From: Mucilaginibacter mali
GTDB lineage: Bacteria; Bacteroidota; Bacteroidia; Sphingobacteriales; Sphingobacteriaceae
Assembly: GCF_013283875.1 (NCBI RefSeq)
Contig: NZ_CP054139.1
Coordinates: 1,178,001 to 1,242,000 of the forward strand
Direction: 5' to 3'
DNA length: 64,000 nt
The notes beneath the pieces were generated by a model. That model had not been told where the DNA came from and did not search any database. It saw only the letters and a list, made by a program, of their open reading frames with translations. Shown here piece by piece: positions 1 through 8,453 of the stretch; the first letter of the stretch is position 1; every line of letters starts with the position of its first letter. Made by a program: the position numbers and the translations under genes.

Positions 1-2
1 TA

Positions 3-683
3 GCCATCCTGCTGCCCAATACCGATATCGAGGCTAAGCACCGTAAAACCGAAGAGATCCTGCTGCAACTGAACATGAAGCGGATCGAAAAAAAACGGAT
101 AGCCGACCTGAGCGGCGGCGAACGCCAGCGAGTGGCCATTGCCCGTGCGTTGGTAACCCAGCCCGAAGTTCTGTTGCTCGATGAACCATTTAACCAGGTC
201 GACGCGTCGTTTCGCGAGGGTTTGCAGCAGGATATCCGTAAGGTGGTAAAGGAAACCGGCCTTACAGTGGTAATGGTATCGCACGATCCGGCCGAGGTAC
301 TTTCCATGGCTGATGAACTGATCGTCCTTAAGGACGGCGAAATACTTGAACACGGTCATCCTAAAACCTTGTACCAGGAGCCAAAGTGCCTGTACACCGC
401 GCGCCTGCTCACCAATTGTAATGTGCTGAGTAACGGCGAGGCCAAAGCGTGCGGCATCATATCCGAAAAGGAAAATGTAGTAATATATCCTGATTGGGCT
501 ACTATTACGCCAAGCTATACCGAACAGCATTGGTTAGTGAAGCAGATATTGTTTAAAGGTTTTTACGAGGAATTAGTGATAGAACGTGATAACATTAGCC
601 TGCGTGTAATGAACGCCCACGCCGAAAAATATAAGGAGGGAGATGCGGTGCAGTTGAAGGTGCGCCGGTATTTGGAGTATTAG
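3..683 (+). CDS. ABC transporter ATP-binding protein, 3' part
   Basis: The reading frame is open to the left edge of the window, so the N-terminal part with Walker A lies outside. Visible are the ABC signature LSGGERQR, Walker B (LLLDEP) followed by a D-loop-like stretch, and the H-loop in MVSHD, all in the usual order. After the nucleotide-binding domain there is a C-terminal extension of roughly 90 residues that ends in a TOBE-like beta-rich segment, as in the PotA/FbpC/CysA group of importer ATPases. It should power an inner-membrane importer for a small ligand (iron, polyamine, sulfate or similar); the substrate cannot be read from this fragment. No permease gene follows on this side, so partners must lie upstream. 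Confidence 0.9.
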   Translation, partial: AILLPNTDIEAKHRKTEEILLQLNMKRIEKKRIADLSGGERQRVAIARALVTQPEVLLLDEPFNQVDASFREGLQQDIRKVVKETGLTVVMVSHDPAEVLSMADELIVLKDGEILEHGHPKTLYQEPKCLYTARLLTNCNVLSNGEAKACGIISEKENVVIYPDWATITPSYTEQHWLVKQILFKGFYEELVIERDNISLRVMNAHAEKYKEGDAVQLKVRRYLEY

Positions 684-773
684 GTATCTTGAAACTTGGT
701 TGTTAGGCCATTCTAATGGGATCCATATTTTATATAACCCGGGGGCGTATGTCATAATTTAAGCTTTTAAGAC

Positions 774-791
774 GCCTGTGGGGACACAGGC
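774..791. repeat. Hairpin and half of an inverted repeat split by the IS
   Basis: A 7-bp stem (GCCTGTG / CACAGGC) with a 4-base loop lies 90 bases after the ABC ATPase stop. The segment CTGTGGGGACAC at 776-787 also pairs with GTGTCCCC (815-822) plus ACAG (2438-2441), which become contiguous when the IS and one target copy are removed. It may be the terminator or a repeat element of the ABC transporter operon. Confidence 0.55.
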
Positions 792-944
792 ACCGGATAA
801 ATCTCCCCTGGTTTGTGTCCCCACCATAGCCGTTAACTTAAGGATTTTCAGAAAGATTTTTTTTGAGATAGTGGCGTGAGATGGCTCCGCCGGTGGGCGA
901 AACCTATTAGATTTTCCCATATTTGTTTGATTATTTTTTATTAA

Positions 945-981
945 AAAGGGCGGTTTGTTTTCGAGGCAATTACCGCCCTTT
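945..981. terminator. Terminator-like hairpin upstream of the transposase
   Basis: AAAGGGCGGT at 945-954 pairs with ACCGCCCTTT at 972-981 across a 17-base loop, followed by a short T run. It lies inside the IS before the transposase start. A plausible role, known for other insertion sequences, is to stop transcription entering from outside and so limit transposase synthesis; that role is an inference here. Confidence 0.5.
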
Positions 982-1014
982 TCTTACATAAAGATAACTT
1001 TTTTTTGAAAAAAG

Positions 1015-2421
1015 GTGTCATTTTCTTCGGGAAAAGCTCCTTTTATCTTCAGCCGCGACGCATTTGTTGATGGCATTATCACGCCCTTACAGGACAGTAT
1101 TACTAATACGCTTGATCGCGACAAACTTGATGTGTTTGCGCGGCAAAGCGGATTTCTGCAACGGAGGTCCAAGCTTAAACCCGACGAGTTTATCGATACA
1201 TTGATGTTCAGTGGTCTTGATCATGGGCAACTCAGTTTGCAGGACTGCTGCAACGACCTGGCCCGGCAGCACCAAACCGCTCTTAGCAAAGTCGCATTAC
1301 ATAAGCGGTTCAATTCAAAGAGCCTGAACTTCCTCAAGCTTGTGCTGGCCGAACAACTCTCATCCAGGCTGAATATCAAAGGGACGGACGACTGGCAGCC
1401 GTTTTCACGGGTAGTGATCGCCGACTCCTGCAAGTTTTCTCTGCCGGCACAATGCAAGGATGACTATCCCGGTTTTACAAACTTCGGCAATGTATCATCC
1501 ATTATGAATATCCAATATGCTTTTGATATCAAAAACGGGGATTGGGAAAACCTGGAATTGACCAGGGCTACCGAAAATGACCAAAGTCATTCCAAAAAAA
1601 CACTGCACCGTATTGGCAGGGGGGAGTTGCATATCTGCGACCTGGGCTTTGTTACTCCATCATACCTCAGAAAAGTGGTGAGTGAACAAGCCTTTTTCCT
1701 CAATCGCTTACATCCGCAATGGAAACCCCTGCAGCATGGTTCGGGCAAGCCTGTCGATTGGGCGGCGCTCCACCAAAAAATGAATCGCAGCGGGAAATTG
1801 CAGTTCGAAACAATGGTTACTATCGGAACCGGGGAGGATGGCTTCAACTGCCGCCTGATCGCTGTTCCCGTACCGGAACAGGTATGGGCCGAACGGATAC
1901 GGATAGCTCAACAAAGAGCCAAAAGCCAGAAGGTCGCTCTTTCCGATGAATATAAGTCTCGTTGCCGGTTCAGCATATTTATTACAAATACGCCGATAAC
2001 CACCCTTAAAGCCGCGGAAGTCATTCAACTATATCGTTTAAGATGGCAGATCGAACTCGTGTTCAAGACCTGGAAATCGCTGCTTGCCATCCATAAGGTA
2101 AGGGCTGCCAGGACTGAAAGGCTGGAGTGTCAACTGGTCGCCAAATTTATCTGGATATTTATCAACTGGAAGATATTCCGCTTTGTCGATTCCGTCATTC
2201 GGAAAAACCAGCCGGCCTACGCCCTTTCCATTTGGAAATTCTTTAAACATGCCCGCCTTAATAGCCAAGTCATCAGAAGTGTGGTTGCCGGTGAATTACC
2301 ATTAAAAGATTGGTGGGAAAGGTTCCTTTTTCCAATTATAAAAAGTCTGTTGATCGAACCGAAAAAAGGAAAAAAGGCAGCTTTTGAAATTGTCTATGAG
2401 GTCTTTAAGAACTTAAGTTAA
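1015..2421 (+). CDS. IS4-family transposase
   Basis: 468 residues, a DDE transposase of the IS4 family. The diagnostic Y-(2)-R-(3)-E-(6)-K signature is present as YRLRWQIELVFKTWK in the C-terminal third; an aspartate in the IADSCKF segment near residue 145 is a good candidate for the first catalytic acid. The start is a GTG: an in-frame stop lies 9 bases upstream and no ATG occurs before the conserved N-terminal region. The frame is intact and the element has perfect ends, so it is probably active. The stop codon TAA overlaps the right terminal inverted repeat. Confidence 0.93.
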   Translation: MSFSSGKAPFIFSRDAFVDGIITPLQDSITNTLDRDKLDVFARQSGFLQRRSKLKPDEFIDTLMFSGLDHGQLSLQDCCNDLARQHQTALSKVALHKRFNSKSLNFLKLVLAEQLSSRLNIKGTDDWQPFSRVVIADSCKFSLPAQCKDDYPGFTNFGNVSSIMNIQYAFDIKNGDWENLELTRATENDQSHSKKTLHRIGRGELHICDLGFVTPSYLRKVVSEQAFFLNRLHPQWKPLQHGSGKPVDWAALHQKMNRSGKLQFETMVTIGTGEDGFNCRLIAVPVPEQVWAERIRIAQQRAKSQKVALSDEYKSRCRFSIFITNTPITTLKAAEVIQLYRLRWQIELVFKTWKSLLAIHKVRAARTERLECQLVAKFIWIFINWKIFRFVDSVIRKNQPAYALSIWKFFKHARLNSQVIRSVVAGELPLKDWWERFLFPIIKSLLIEPKKGKKAAFEIVYEVFKNLS

Positions 2422-2490
2422 CGGCTATGGTGTCCCCACAGACTACGTAGCCGACTCATTTTTTAGGCTATTTGCCTTGCCTTAATGGCC

Positions 2491-2513
2491 GTTGTTGGTG
2501 GCACACCAACAAC
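2491..2513. repeat. Perfect 10-bp inverted repeat
   Basis: GTTGTTGGTG, a 3-base loop, then CACCAACAAC. It lies between the IS and the XRE regulator gene and is followed about 14 bases later by a T run. It may be the old transcription terminator of the upstream operon or an intergenic repeat. Confidence 0.45.
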
Positions 2514-2589
2514 ATGCGCAATGTGCGTACCGTCTTTTTAGATTGTTATAGCCTTTAAATGATATTCTTTACCTGAGTTTTACGCCAAT

Positions 2590-2603
2590 GTCATATAAAT
2601 GAC
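2590..2603. promoter_or_regulatory. Candidate operator of the XRE gene
   Basis: Dyad GTCAT-ATAA-ATGAC, 11 bases upstream of the -33 element of the promoter described next. Its position before a gene for an XRE-type DNA-binding protein suggests autoregulation, which is an inference. Confidence 0.35.
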
Positions 2604-2614
2604 GTAAACATTTC

Positions 2615-2647
2615 TTTGCATAATCCACTTAAGCCCCTCTACATTTG
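2615..2647 (+). promoter_or_regulatory. Bacteroidota-type promoter of the XRE gene
   Basis: TTTG at 2615-2618, a 21-base spacer and TACATTTG at 2640-2647, a full match to TTTG-N19-21-TAnnTTTG. The ATG at 2652 is 4 bases after the -7 element, so transcription would begin at or next to the start codon (leaderless or nearly so). The promoter also excludes the upstream in-frame TTG at 2616 as a start. Confidence 0.65.
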
Positions 2648-2651
2648 TGTT

Positions 2652-3260
2652 ATGGAAAAAAATATACTTGGCGAAAAAATAAAAGACCTGCGCATAGGAA
2701 AAGGCTATTCACAGGATCATCTGTCTAACCTTGCGCAATTAAGCCTGCGCACCGTACAGCGTATAGAAAACGGGGAAACCGAAGCCCGCGGCGACACTTT
2801 AAACCGACTGGCGAAGGCATTGGAAGTGAGCATAGACGAACTGATGGGCATAAAGCTAAGTACCGGTAATAACAATGGTTATTTAGCGCTTATCAATATA
2901 TCCGGCCTTGCCTGCATGTTCGTGTCGTTCCCGTTGCTTGGTATATTGCTCCCGGTGATATTACGGTTGGCAAAAAAAGGCAAGATAGCCGATATTGACG
3001 ACCAGGTGAAAACGATCATCAACTTCCAGATCACATGGACATTGCTCGGCTTGGGTGTGTTTATGCTGCTGATGATGAATATAGCGTTTTTTCACGTACC
3101 CATATTTCACGGCCTGGGCGGCTTAGGTGCGGCTGAAGTAATGCTGCTCATTCCAATTCTTATTTTTATTACTAATGCCGTGCAGGTATTAATAAATGCC
3201 GCGAGGATATGGATGCACAAAGAGGTAAAGTATTGGCCGGTGATCAGGTTCATCAAATAA
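2652..3260 (+). CDS. XRE-type regulator with DUF4870-like membrane domain
   Basis: 202 residues from the ATG at 2652. Residues about 5-65 form a Cro/C1-type helix-turn-helix (SQDHLSNLAQLSLRTVQRIENGE is its core region). The C-terminal half carries three or four hydrophobic segments and a charged loop with DDQVKTIINFQ, typical of the DUF4870 (Tic20-like) family. The product is therefore a membrane-anchored DNA-binding protein. The ligand or stress it responds to is unknown. It is convergent with the helicase gene, whose stop codon lies only 2 bases away, and no terminator is visible between them. Confidence 0.8.
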   Translation: MEKNILGEKIKDLRIGKGYSQDHLSNLAQLSLRTVQRIENGETEARGDTLNRLAKALEVSIDELMGIKLSTGNNNGYLALINISGLACMFVSFPLLGILLPVILRLAKKGKIADIDDQVKTIINFQITWTLLGLGVFMLLMMNIAFFHVPIFHGLGGLGAAEVMLLIPILIFITNAVQVLINAARIWMHKEVKYWPVIRFIK

Positions 3261-3262
3261 CG

Positions 3263-4678
3263 TCAGGCTATCCACCAGTCAATCACCAAATTCAATTCCA
3301 GTTTAGCGCGCGTAATGGCGGTATACCACCATTTGCACAGTTCGTCGCTGTCCATGCCGTACATGCTTTTATCCAGAAAAAGGAACACATCCGTCCACTC
3401 GCCGCCCTGGGCCTTGTGGCAGGTAACGCCGTAACCATAACTGGCGCGGATGCAGTTCAGGTAGTCGTCTTCTTTCCATTTGCGTTTATACTCCGCACTG
3501 TTGACTTTGATATCTTTAGCATTCATACGGGTATTAAAATCAATCATCAGCGTTTTCTGCTGATCGGTATCCAGTGCGCCCTTCTCGCTGTTTAATGCGT
3601 CAAGAGACAATATGGTATCATATTCAATATCCGATGCCAATGCTTTTACCCGGATGTTCTGGAAACACAGATCGAAACGACTGCTAATCTGCCCTAAGGA
3701 TACCACGCTGACAAAATCGCCGTTGGTGAGGGGTACTTTGTAATTGTTTTGCGTTACCAGTAACACATCGCCGGTGCGTAAAGGCGTATACTGGCTGCCG
3801 AACAGGTCGCGGCGCATGGCTTTGTTAATATGCTGCACCATTTTATTGCTGCGGGCAATAGCCAATGCCTTGTTGGGCCCGTTTTTTCGATACTTTTCAG
3901 AATACACCTTAAACATATCCCTTACCGAGCCGTGCAGCTTAACATTATTAAGCCCGGCTGCCGGAAGCTTAATAAAACGGTTAGCGCTATATTGACCGCC
4001 CATCATTCTAACAGAACTGGCCAGTTTCAACACATCGTTACCAGCATCGGTACGTTCAATTTTTTGCAGGGTGAATGATATGGCAATCCGGTCTTTTTTT
4101 GCCAGCCAGTCCATATCCAGCGCCGGACTTAACTTTTGCCCGACAGGTGGCAGCTGACTTGGGTCGCCCACAAAAATGATCTTGTTTTTATCCGCTACCT
4201 TAAAAAGGTCGTCGAGCAATACGCCTGAACCGAAACTGGCAAAGTGATCGTCCTTATCGCTATGCTCGCCCGACATCATCGAGGCTTCATCAACAATATA
4301 CAGGATCTTGTTTTCATCGGGTACGCGCAACAAAAATTGCATGCTCATCTGCCCGCTTTTGTCAATGCCGCCATCTTTGGCTATGGCGTTTTCCAGTCCA
4401 TCTACTTTACTAAAATTATAGATCTCGCTGTGGACGGTCTTAGTATCGAAGCCTGTTTTACCTCTTAGCACTGATGCCGCCCTGCCCGTAGCCGCCAGCA
4501 TCCTGAAGTCGTGCTTTTCTTCTTCCAGCCATTTGCCCAAATGCTGCATCAGGAAGGTTTTACCGGTACCGGCATATCCTTTCAATACAAAGGTATTAGC
4601 AGTTGGATGCTCCAAAAATTTCTTAATGGCCTTAAACGCCTGGGCTTGTTCGGTATTTAAGGTTGGAGTAGCGGACAT
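3263..4678 (-). CDS. RecD-like ATP-dependent DNA helicase
   Basis: 471 residues, superfamily 1 helicase of the RecD/Pif1-like type. Walker A is GYAGTGKT (residues 34-41), Walker B lies in YIVDEASMM near residue 145, the GDPSQLPPVG motif follows, and the C-terminal UvrD/RecD signature YGVTCHKAQGGEW plus TAITRAK are present. The protein is much shorter than RecD of RecBCD (about 600 residues) and has no RecB or RecC neighbours, so it belongs to the stand-alone group (often annotated AAA family ATPase or exodeoxyribonuclease V subunit alpha-like). It likely unwinds DNA in repair or recombination. It is transcribed alone. Confidence 0.88.
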   Translation of the reverse strand: MSATPTLNTEQAQAFKAIKKFLEHPTANTFVLKGYAGTGKTFLMQHLGKWLEEEKHDFRMLAATGRAASVLRGKTGFDTKTVHSEIYNFSKVDGLENAIAKDGGIDKSGQMSMQFLLRVPDENKILYIVDEASMMSGEHSDKDDHFASFGSGVLLDDLFKVADKNKIIFVGDPSQLPPVGQKLSPALDMDWLAKKDRIAISFTLQKIERTDAGNDVLKLASSVRMMGGQYSANRFIKLPAAGLNNVKLHGSVRDMFKVYSEKYRKNGPNKALAIARSNKMVQHINKAMRRDLFGSQYTPLRTGDVLLVTQNNYKVPLTNGDFVSVVSLGQISSRFDLCFQNIRVKALASDIEYDTILSLDALNSEKGALDTDQQKTLMIDFNTRMNAKDIKVNSAEYKRKWKEDDYLNCIRASYGYGVTCHKAQGGEWTDVFLFLDKSMYGMDSDELCKWWYTAITRAKLELNLVIDWWIA

Positions 4679-4888
4679 TTTCGGTGCGATTGATTGTTGC
4701 CCGAAAATTAGAGAGAAGGTTTGAGAATAACAAGGATTTTGCTAAAATATTTAGTAATATGCGGATTGAGACAGCGGACACACCAGTTTAACTCAGCGAT
4801 GTAGTACACAGTATTGTTTTGTTTTGTATTTGTGGTAGCATGCTGCAATATTAAGCAGACCTGAGGCATACAAAGCGATGAGCTTCTG

Positions 4889-5668
4889 TTAAGACTTTTC
4901 CTTCAGCGCTGATTCAGTTGATGCAGCAATCCGTATTTCACCAGTGCTCTTAACCTGTACAAAGCCTATAATATCCCAATCTTTATTGTTAAAGTTATTC
5001 GGTAGCGCTATTTCGGCGCTACCTGCATTGTTTTTAAGAACGATGCTTTCCAGCCTTTGCACAATATTTATGTGCGACAGCATCCGGCCGTTGTTTTCAC
5101 CTGCTTTTACTTGTGTTTGAGCATACTTTTTTATTACGGCCAGCATAAGGTTGCTACCACCCGGCGTGCCGCTAACGTGATACTGTAAAATAGCTTTACT
5201 GCCGTTTATTTTCAGATTGCTCAATTCTAAACGTGCAGGCGCAGCCTTTGCCAATGCTTGTTTAATGGCGGTGTTCATCTTTGCTTCATCCGAACCCACA
5301 AATTCGGTTTGCCCGTTTACAATGGCCTGGGGCGTGTAAACACCATCAAGCTTTAAATAGCTGGAATAAGTGCGCTGTCTTTCGGAGTATAGCGGATTGC
5401 TGAATACATCTTTCCAGCCCAGGCGGTTCCAGTAATCTACATGGTATGCCAAAACATATACCTCCTTGTCTTTATATTCCTTTGTTATTTTGGCCAGCAG
5501 TTTATCGGCCGGCGGGCAGCTTGAGCAGCCTTCCGATGTGTATAATTCAACCAGGGCGAAACCCTCACCGTTGCCCTGTTTTATGCGGGCCCCATACTTA
5601 CCAGTGGAGGCAACGCCAATTCCTGTAACCAAAAGCAGTGCCGCTAATATGCCATATAAGTTTCTCAT
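4889..5668 (-). CDS. DUF1223 thioredoxin-like exported protein
   Basis: 259 residues with an N-terminal hydrophobic segment (about residues 4-22) that acts as signal peptide or membrane anchor. Family features are the YTSEGCSSCPPAD block with Cys48 and Cys51 in a CxxC arrangement, the YHVDYWNRLGW block, and TPQAIVNG. These define DUF1223, a secreted family with a thioredoxin-like fold and poorly known function. A periplasmic redox role is possible given the CxxC pair. It is a single gene, 220 bases from the ilvA terminator region and 210 bases from the helicase gene. Confidence 0.85.
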   Translation of the reverse strand: MRNLYGILAALLLVTGIGVASTGKYGARIKQGNGEGFALVELYTSEGCSSCPPADKLLAKITKEYKDKEVYVLAYHVDYWNRLGWKDVFSNPLYSERQRTYSSYLKLDGVYTPQAIVNGQTEFVGSDEAKMNTAIKQALAKAAPARLELSNLKINGSKAILQYHVSGTPGGSNLMLAVIKKYAQTQVKAGENNGRMLSHINIVQRLESIVLKNNAGSAEIALPNNFNNKDWDIIGFVQVKSTGEIRIAASTESALKEKS

Positions 5669-5774
5669 ATCTGTATACTTTGCCGTTTTTGTAATGTTTA
5701 CCGTTTTGTCGTTGAAGGCAATGATCCCTTACAACTAATTTACGATTTTATTTGACAGGCGGGTTTCTATCAAA

Positions 5775-5806
5775 TCGTCATAGCCACGTTGCGCTCGCTA
5801 TGACGA
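5775..5806. repeat. Palindromic repeat, 'CGCTCGCTATGACGA' type
   Basis: Arms TCGTCATAGC and GCTATGACGA (10 bp, perfect) with a 12-base loop. The GCGCTCGCTATGACGA half resembles the ends of the larger repeats at 14287-14379 and 21011-21045, so it is probably a member of a dispersed repeat family. Confidence 0.5.
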
Positions 5807-5822
5807 TGGGCGTATAAGCATT

Positions 5823-5863
5823 AAAAAAGCCCTGTGCAGTTTTAAAACTGTGCAGGGCTTTTA
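5823..5863 (-). terminator. Terminator of the ilv-leu operon
   Basis: A long stem built from AGCCCTG / CAGGGCT and CAGTTTT / AAAACTG with two G-T pairs between, with A and T runs on either side. It lies 26 bases after the ilvA stop and reads as a strong intrinsic terminator on the minus strand; it would also work on the plus strand. Confidence 0.8.
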
Positions 5864-5888
5864 TGTTCCTCCCTCTTTAGGGGACGCC

Positions 5889-7139
5889 TTATACCAAATA
5901 TTCAAACAAGGTAGGATCCTCGTTCAGTACCTTAATACCGAAACGATGCGCATGCATGCGCTGTAGCAAACCCTTATAATCATCGGCCGATTTTAGCTCG
6001 ATACCTACCAGGGCCGGGCCGCTTTCGCGCTCGGTTTTTTTGATGAACTCGAAACGGGTGATATCATCGGTTGGGCTTAAAACACTGTTTACAAACAGTT
6101 TCAACGCGCCCGGGCGTTGCGGGAAGGTGATGATGAAGTAGTGCTTCAAACCTTCGTACAGCAGCGATTTCTCTTTTATTTCCTGCATTCGGTCGATATC
6201 GTTATTACCGCCGCTGATGATGCAAACCACCTTTTTACCTTTTATGCGGTCTTTATAAACATCAAGCGCGGCTACCGACAGGGCGCCAGCTGGTTCTACC
6301 ACAATGGCATCCTCGTTATATAATTTCAGGATGGATGTACACACCTTGCCCTCGGGCACCAGCTGCATATCATCCAGTAGTTTACTGCCGATCTCGTAGG
6401 TCAATTGCCCAATACGTTTTACGGCTGCGCCATCCACAAAACGGTTGATCTTATCTAAAGTTACCGGCTGGCCCATGCGCATAGCCTCCACCATTGATGG
6501 CGCGCCCTCCGGCTCTACACCCAGCACAAGTATGTTGGGGTTCTGCTGTTTCAGATAGCTGCCTGTACCGGCGGCCAATCCACCACCACCGACGGGTACG
6601 ATCACGGCCTCAACATCAGGCAGGTCCTGCATGATCTCCACACCAACGGTTCCCTGTCCACTGATGACGCGGTAGTCATCAAAAGGAGGGATGAAGGTCA
6701 TCCCGTGGGCCTCGGTATAGGCCAGTGCCTCGCGCAGGCAATCGTCAAAGGTATCGCCCGTAAGCACGATCTGGATATTGCCGTTGCCAAACATTTCGGT
6801 TTGTTTCACCTTTTGCTTGGGTGTGATCTCGGGCATAAATATCACACCCTTAATGCCCAATTTTTTGCAAGAATAAGCCACACCCTGCGCATGGTTGCCT
6901 GCGCTGGCGCAAACCACGCCGTTGGTAAGCTTATCGGCGCCAAGCTGACTGATCATATTATAAGCGCCACGCAATTTGTACGAACGCACAATTTGCAGGT
7001 CTTCGCGCTTCAGGTAGATCTCGCAGCCGTAGCGTTCAGATAAACGTTGGTTATATTGCAGCGGGGTGCGGTTTACCACATCCTTCAGGCGTTGGTAAGC
7101 TGATTCAAAATCCAGCTGTACTTTAGTTTCCGTCTCCAT
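5889..7139 (-). CDS. ilvA: Threonine dehydratase (threonine ammonia-lyase)
   Basis: 416 residues. Converts L-threonine to 2-oxobutanoate and ammonia, the first committed step to isoleucine, in the cytoplasm. The PLP lysine is in SYKLRGAYN (around residue 54), the phosphate-binding glycine loop is GGGGLAAG, and the SGGNND serine-rich PLP contact follows. The C-terminal 80 residues form one ACT-like regulatory domain (FPQRPGALKLFV), as in the shorter biosynthetic enzymes; E. coli IlvA has two such segments and about 514 residues. It is the last gene of the operon, 3 bases after leuA, and ends just before a terminator. Isoleucine feedback through the ACT-like domain is expected from the family. 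Confidence 0.95.
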   Translation of the reverse strand: METETKVQLDFESAYQRLKDVVNRTPLQYNQRLSERYGCEIYLKREDLQIVRSYKLRGAYNMISQLGADKLTNGVVCASAGNHAQGVAYSCKKLGIKGVIFMPEITPKQKVKQTEMFGNGNIQIVLTGDTFDDCLREALAYTEAHGMTFIPPFDDYRVISGQGTVGVEIMQDLPDVEAVIVPVGGGGLAAGTGSYLKQQNPNILVLGVEPEGAPSMVEAMRMGQPVTLDKINRFVDGAAVKRIGQLTYEIGSKLLDDMQLVPEGKVCTSILKLYNEDAIVVEPAGALSVAALDVYKDRIKGKKVVCIISGGNNDIDRMQEIKEKSLLYEGLKHYFIITFPQRPGALKLFVNSVLSPTDDITRFEFIKKTERESGPALVGIELKSADDYKGLLQRMHAHRFGIKVLNEDPTLFEYLV

Positions 7140-7142
7140 TTA

Positions 7143-8309
7143 TTATTGTTTCACCAAACGATGCACCATCAGCCCTTGCAGATCGGCATCGTCTATATCC
7201 AGCTTGCTATCGGCAAGCGTTAAAAAGTTCTTATAGGTCTCGTTCAATTCGTCCTTATCCAGCTTAAAGCCCAAACGCTCCAGGTGGAATTTCAGCGCGT
7301 GACGGCCACTGCGGGCGGTCAACACAATGCTGGCGCTCGGGAAGCCTACATCCTCAGGGCGCAGGATCTCGTAATTCTCACGGTTCTTCAAAAAGCCATC
7401 CTGGTGTATGCCTGAGCTATGGGCAAAAGCATTGCTGCCCACAATGGCCTTGTTAGGCTGCACCGGCATACGCATTTGTTGGCTTACCATGCGGCTCAGC
7501 TCGTAAAAATTCTTCGCGTTGATCTGGGTATGCAATCCCAAAACTTTGTGGGTCTTCAAGATCATCACCACTTCCTCTATCGAAGTATTACCGGCGCGCT
7601 CGCCTATACCGTTAATAGTACCTTCGATCTGGCGGGCACCGTTCTGCAAACCGGCGATAGAGTTGGCGGTAGCCAAGCCCAGGTCATTATGGCAGTGTAC
7701 CGAAATGATAGCCTTGTCGATATTCTTAACGTTCTCTTTCAGGTATTTTATCTTTTCGCCGTACTGGTCGGGCAGGCAATAGCCGTTGGTATCGGGGATA
7801 TTAACCACGGTAGCACCGGCAGCGATAACCGCCTCTACCATTTGCGCCAGGAAAACCACATCGGCACGGCCGGCATCCTCGGCATAAAACTCAATATCCT
7901 CGACCGACTTTTTAGCGTATTTAACTGCCTCAACGCCACGCTCCAATATCTCTTCGCGGGTGCTGTTAAATTTGTGTTTGATATGCTGATCTGACGAACC
8001 GATACCCGTATGGATACGCGGATGTTTAGCGTATTTCAACGATTCGACAGCTACGTCGATATCCATTTTATTGGCGCGGGTTAGGGCGCAAACCGTTGGT
8101 TCTTTTACGGCTTTTGATATTTCTACCACGCTCATAAAATCGCCCGGGCTAGATACCGGGAAACCTGCTTCAATAATATCTACACCCAGCGCTTCCAGCT
8201 CGCGGGCTATCTCTATCTTTTCGGGGGTTGTCAACTGGCAGCCCGGCACCTGCTCGCCATCGCGAAGCGTGGTGTCAAATACATAAACGCGGTTGGGATC
8301 GTGTAACAT
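7143..8309 (-). CDS. leuA: 2-isopropylmalate synthase, short form
   Basis: 388 residues. Condenses acetyl-CoA with 2-oxoisovalerate, the first step of the leucine branch. The HMGL-like TIM-barrel motifs DTTLRDGEQ (residues about 11-19) and SVHCHNDLG with metal-binding histidines are clear, and SGIHQDG follows. The protein stops soon after the barrel and its subdomain: the C-terminal leucine-binding regulatory domain (LeuA_dimer) that brings E. coli LeuA to 523 residues is absent. Feedback control by leucine is therefore not expected by the usual mechanism. A homocitrate- or citramalate-type activity cannot be excluded from sequence alone, but the leuBCD context supports LeuA. Confidence 0.92.
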   Translation of the reverse strand: MLHDPNRVYVFDTTLRDGEQVPGCQLTTPEKIEIARELEALGVDIIEAGFPVSSPGDFMSVVEISKAVKEPTVCALTRANKMDIDVAVESLKYAKHPRIHTGIGSSDQHIKHKFNSTREEILERGVEAVKYAKKSVEDIEFYAEDAGRADVVFLAQMVEAVIAAGATVVNIPDTNGYCLPDQYGEKIKYLKENVKNIDKAIISVHCHNDLGLATANSIAGLQNGARQIEGTINGIGERAGNTSIEEVVMILKTHKVLGLHTQINAKNFYELSRMVSQQMRMPVQPNKAIVGSNAFAHSSGIHQDGFLKNRENYEILRPEDVGFPSASIVLTARSGRHALKFHLERLGFKLDKDELNETYKNFLTLADSKLDIDDADLQGLMVHRLVKQ

Positions 8310-8333
8310 TTCTTTTTAGATTTAAGATGTTCA

Positions 8334-8446
8334 GATTCAAGAGTCAAGACACTTTACTGTCTCTCACTTATCTCCTGCATCCGTGGGTTTGTATTGTTTT
8401 TTATCTAATTAATTAGTCTTTACTCTCAATTCTTGGCTCTTGATTC
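8334..8446. repeat. Imperfect inverted repeat between methyltransferase and leuA
   Basis: GATTCAAGAGTCAAG (8334-8348) pairs with CTTGGCTCTTGATTC (8432-8446) with two mismatches; similar CTCTTGATTC/CTCTTAATTC units recur nearby up to 8460. This is the main content of the 144-base gap. Confidence 0.55.
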
Positions 8447-8453
8447 TTTGCTC

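Larger units (their letters stand above)
823..2431 (+). mobile_element. Complete IS4-family insertion sequence
   Basis: Perfect 20-bp terminal inverted repeats lie at 823-842 and 2412-2431 (outer bases ACCATAGCCG and its complement). The 6-bp sequence GTCCCC is present directly outside both ends (817-822 and 2432-2437), which is a target site duplication and shows a simple, recent transposition. The element is about 1.6 kb with one transposase gene; the transposase stop codon lies inside the right repeat. The insertion split a GTGTCCCCACAG half of an inverted repeat downstream of the ABC ATPase gene. Confidence 0.92.

Noticed and set aside
3209..3595. Plus-strand 128-codon frame overlapping the XRE end
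   Set aside because: Mostly antisense to the helicase gene; no family features.
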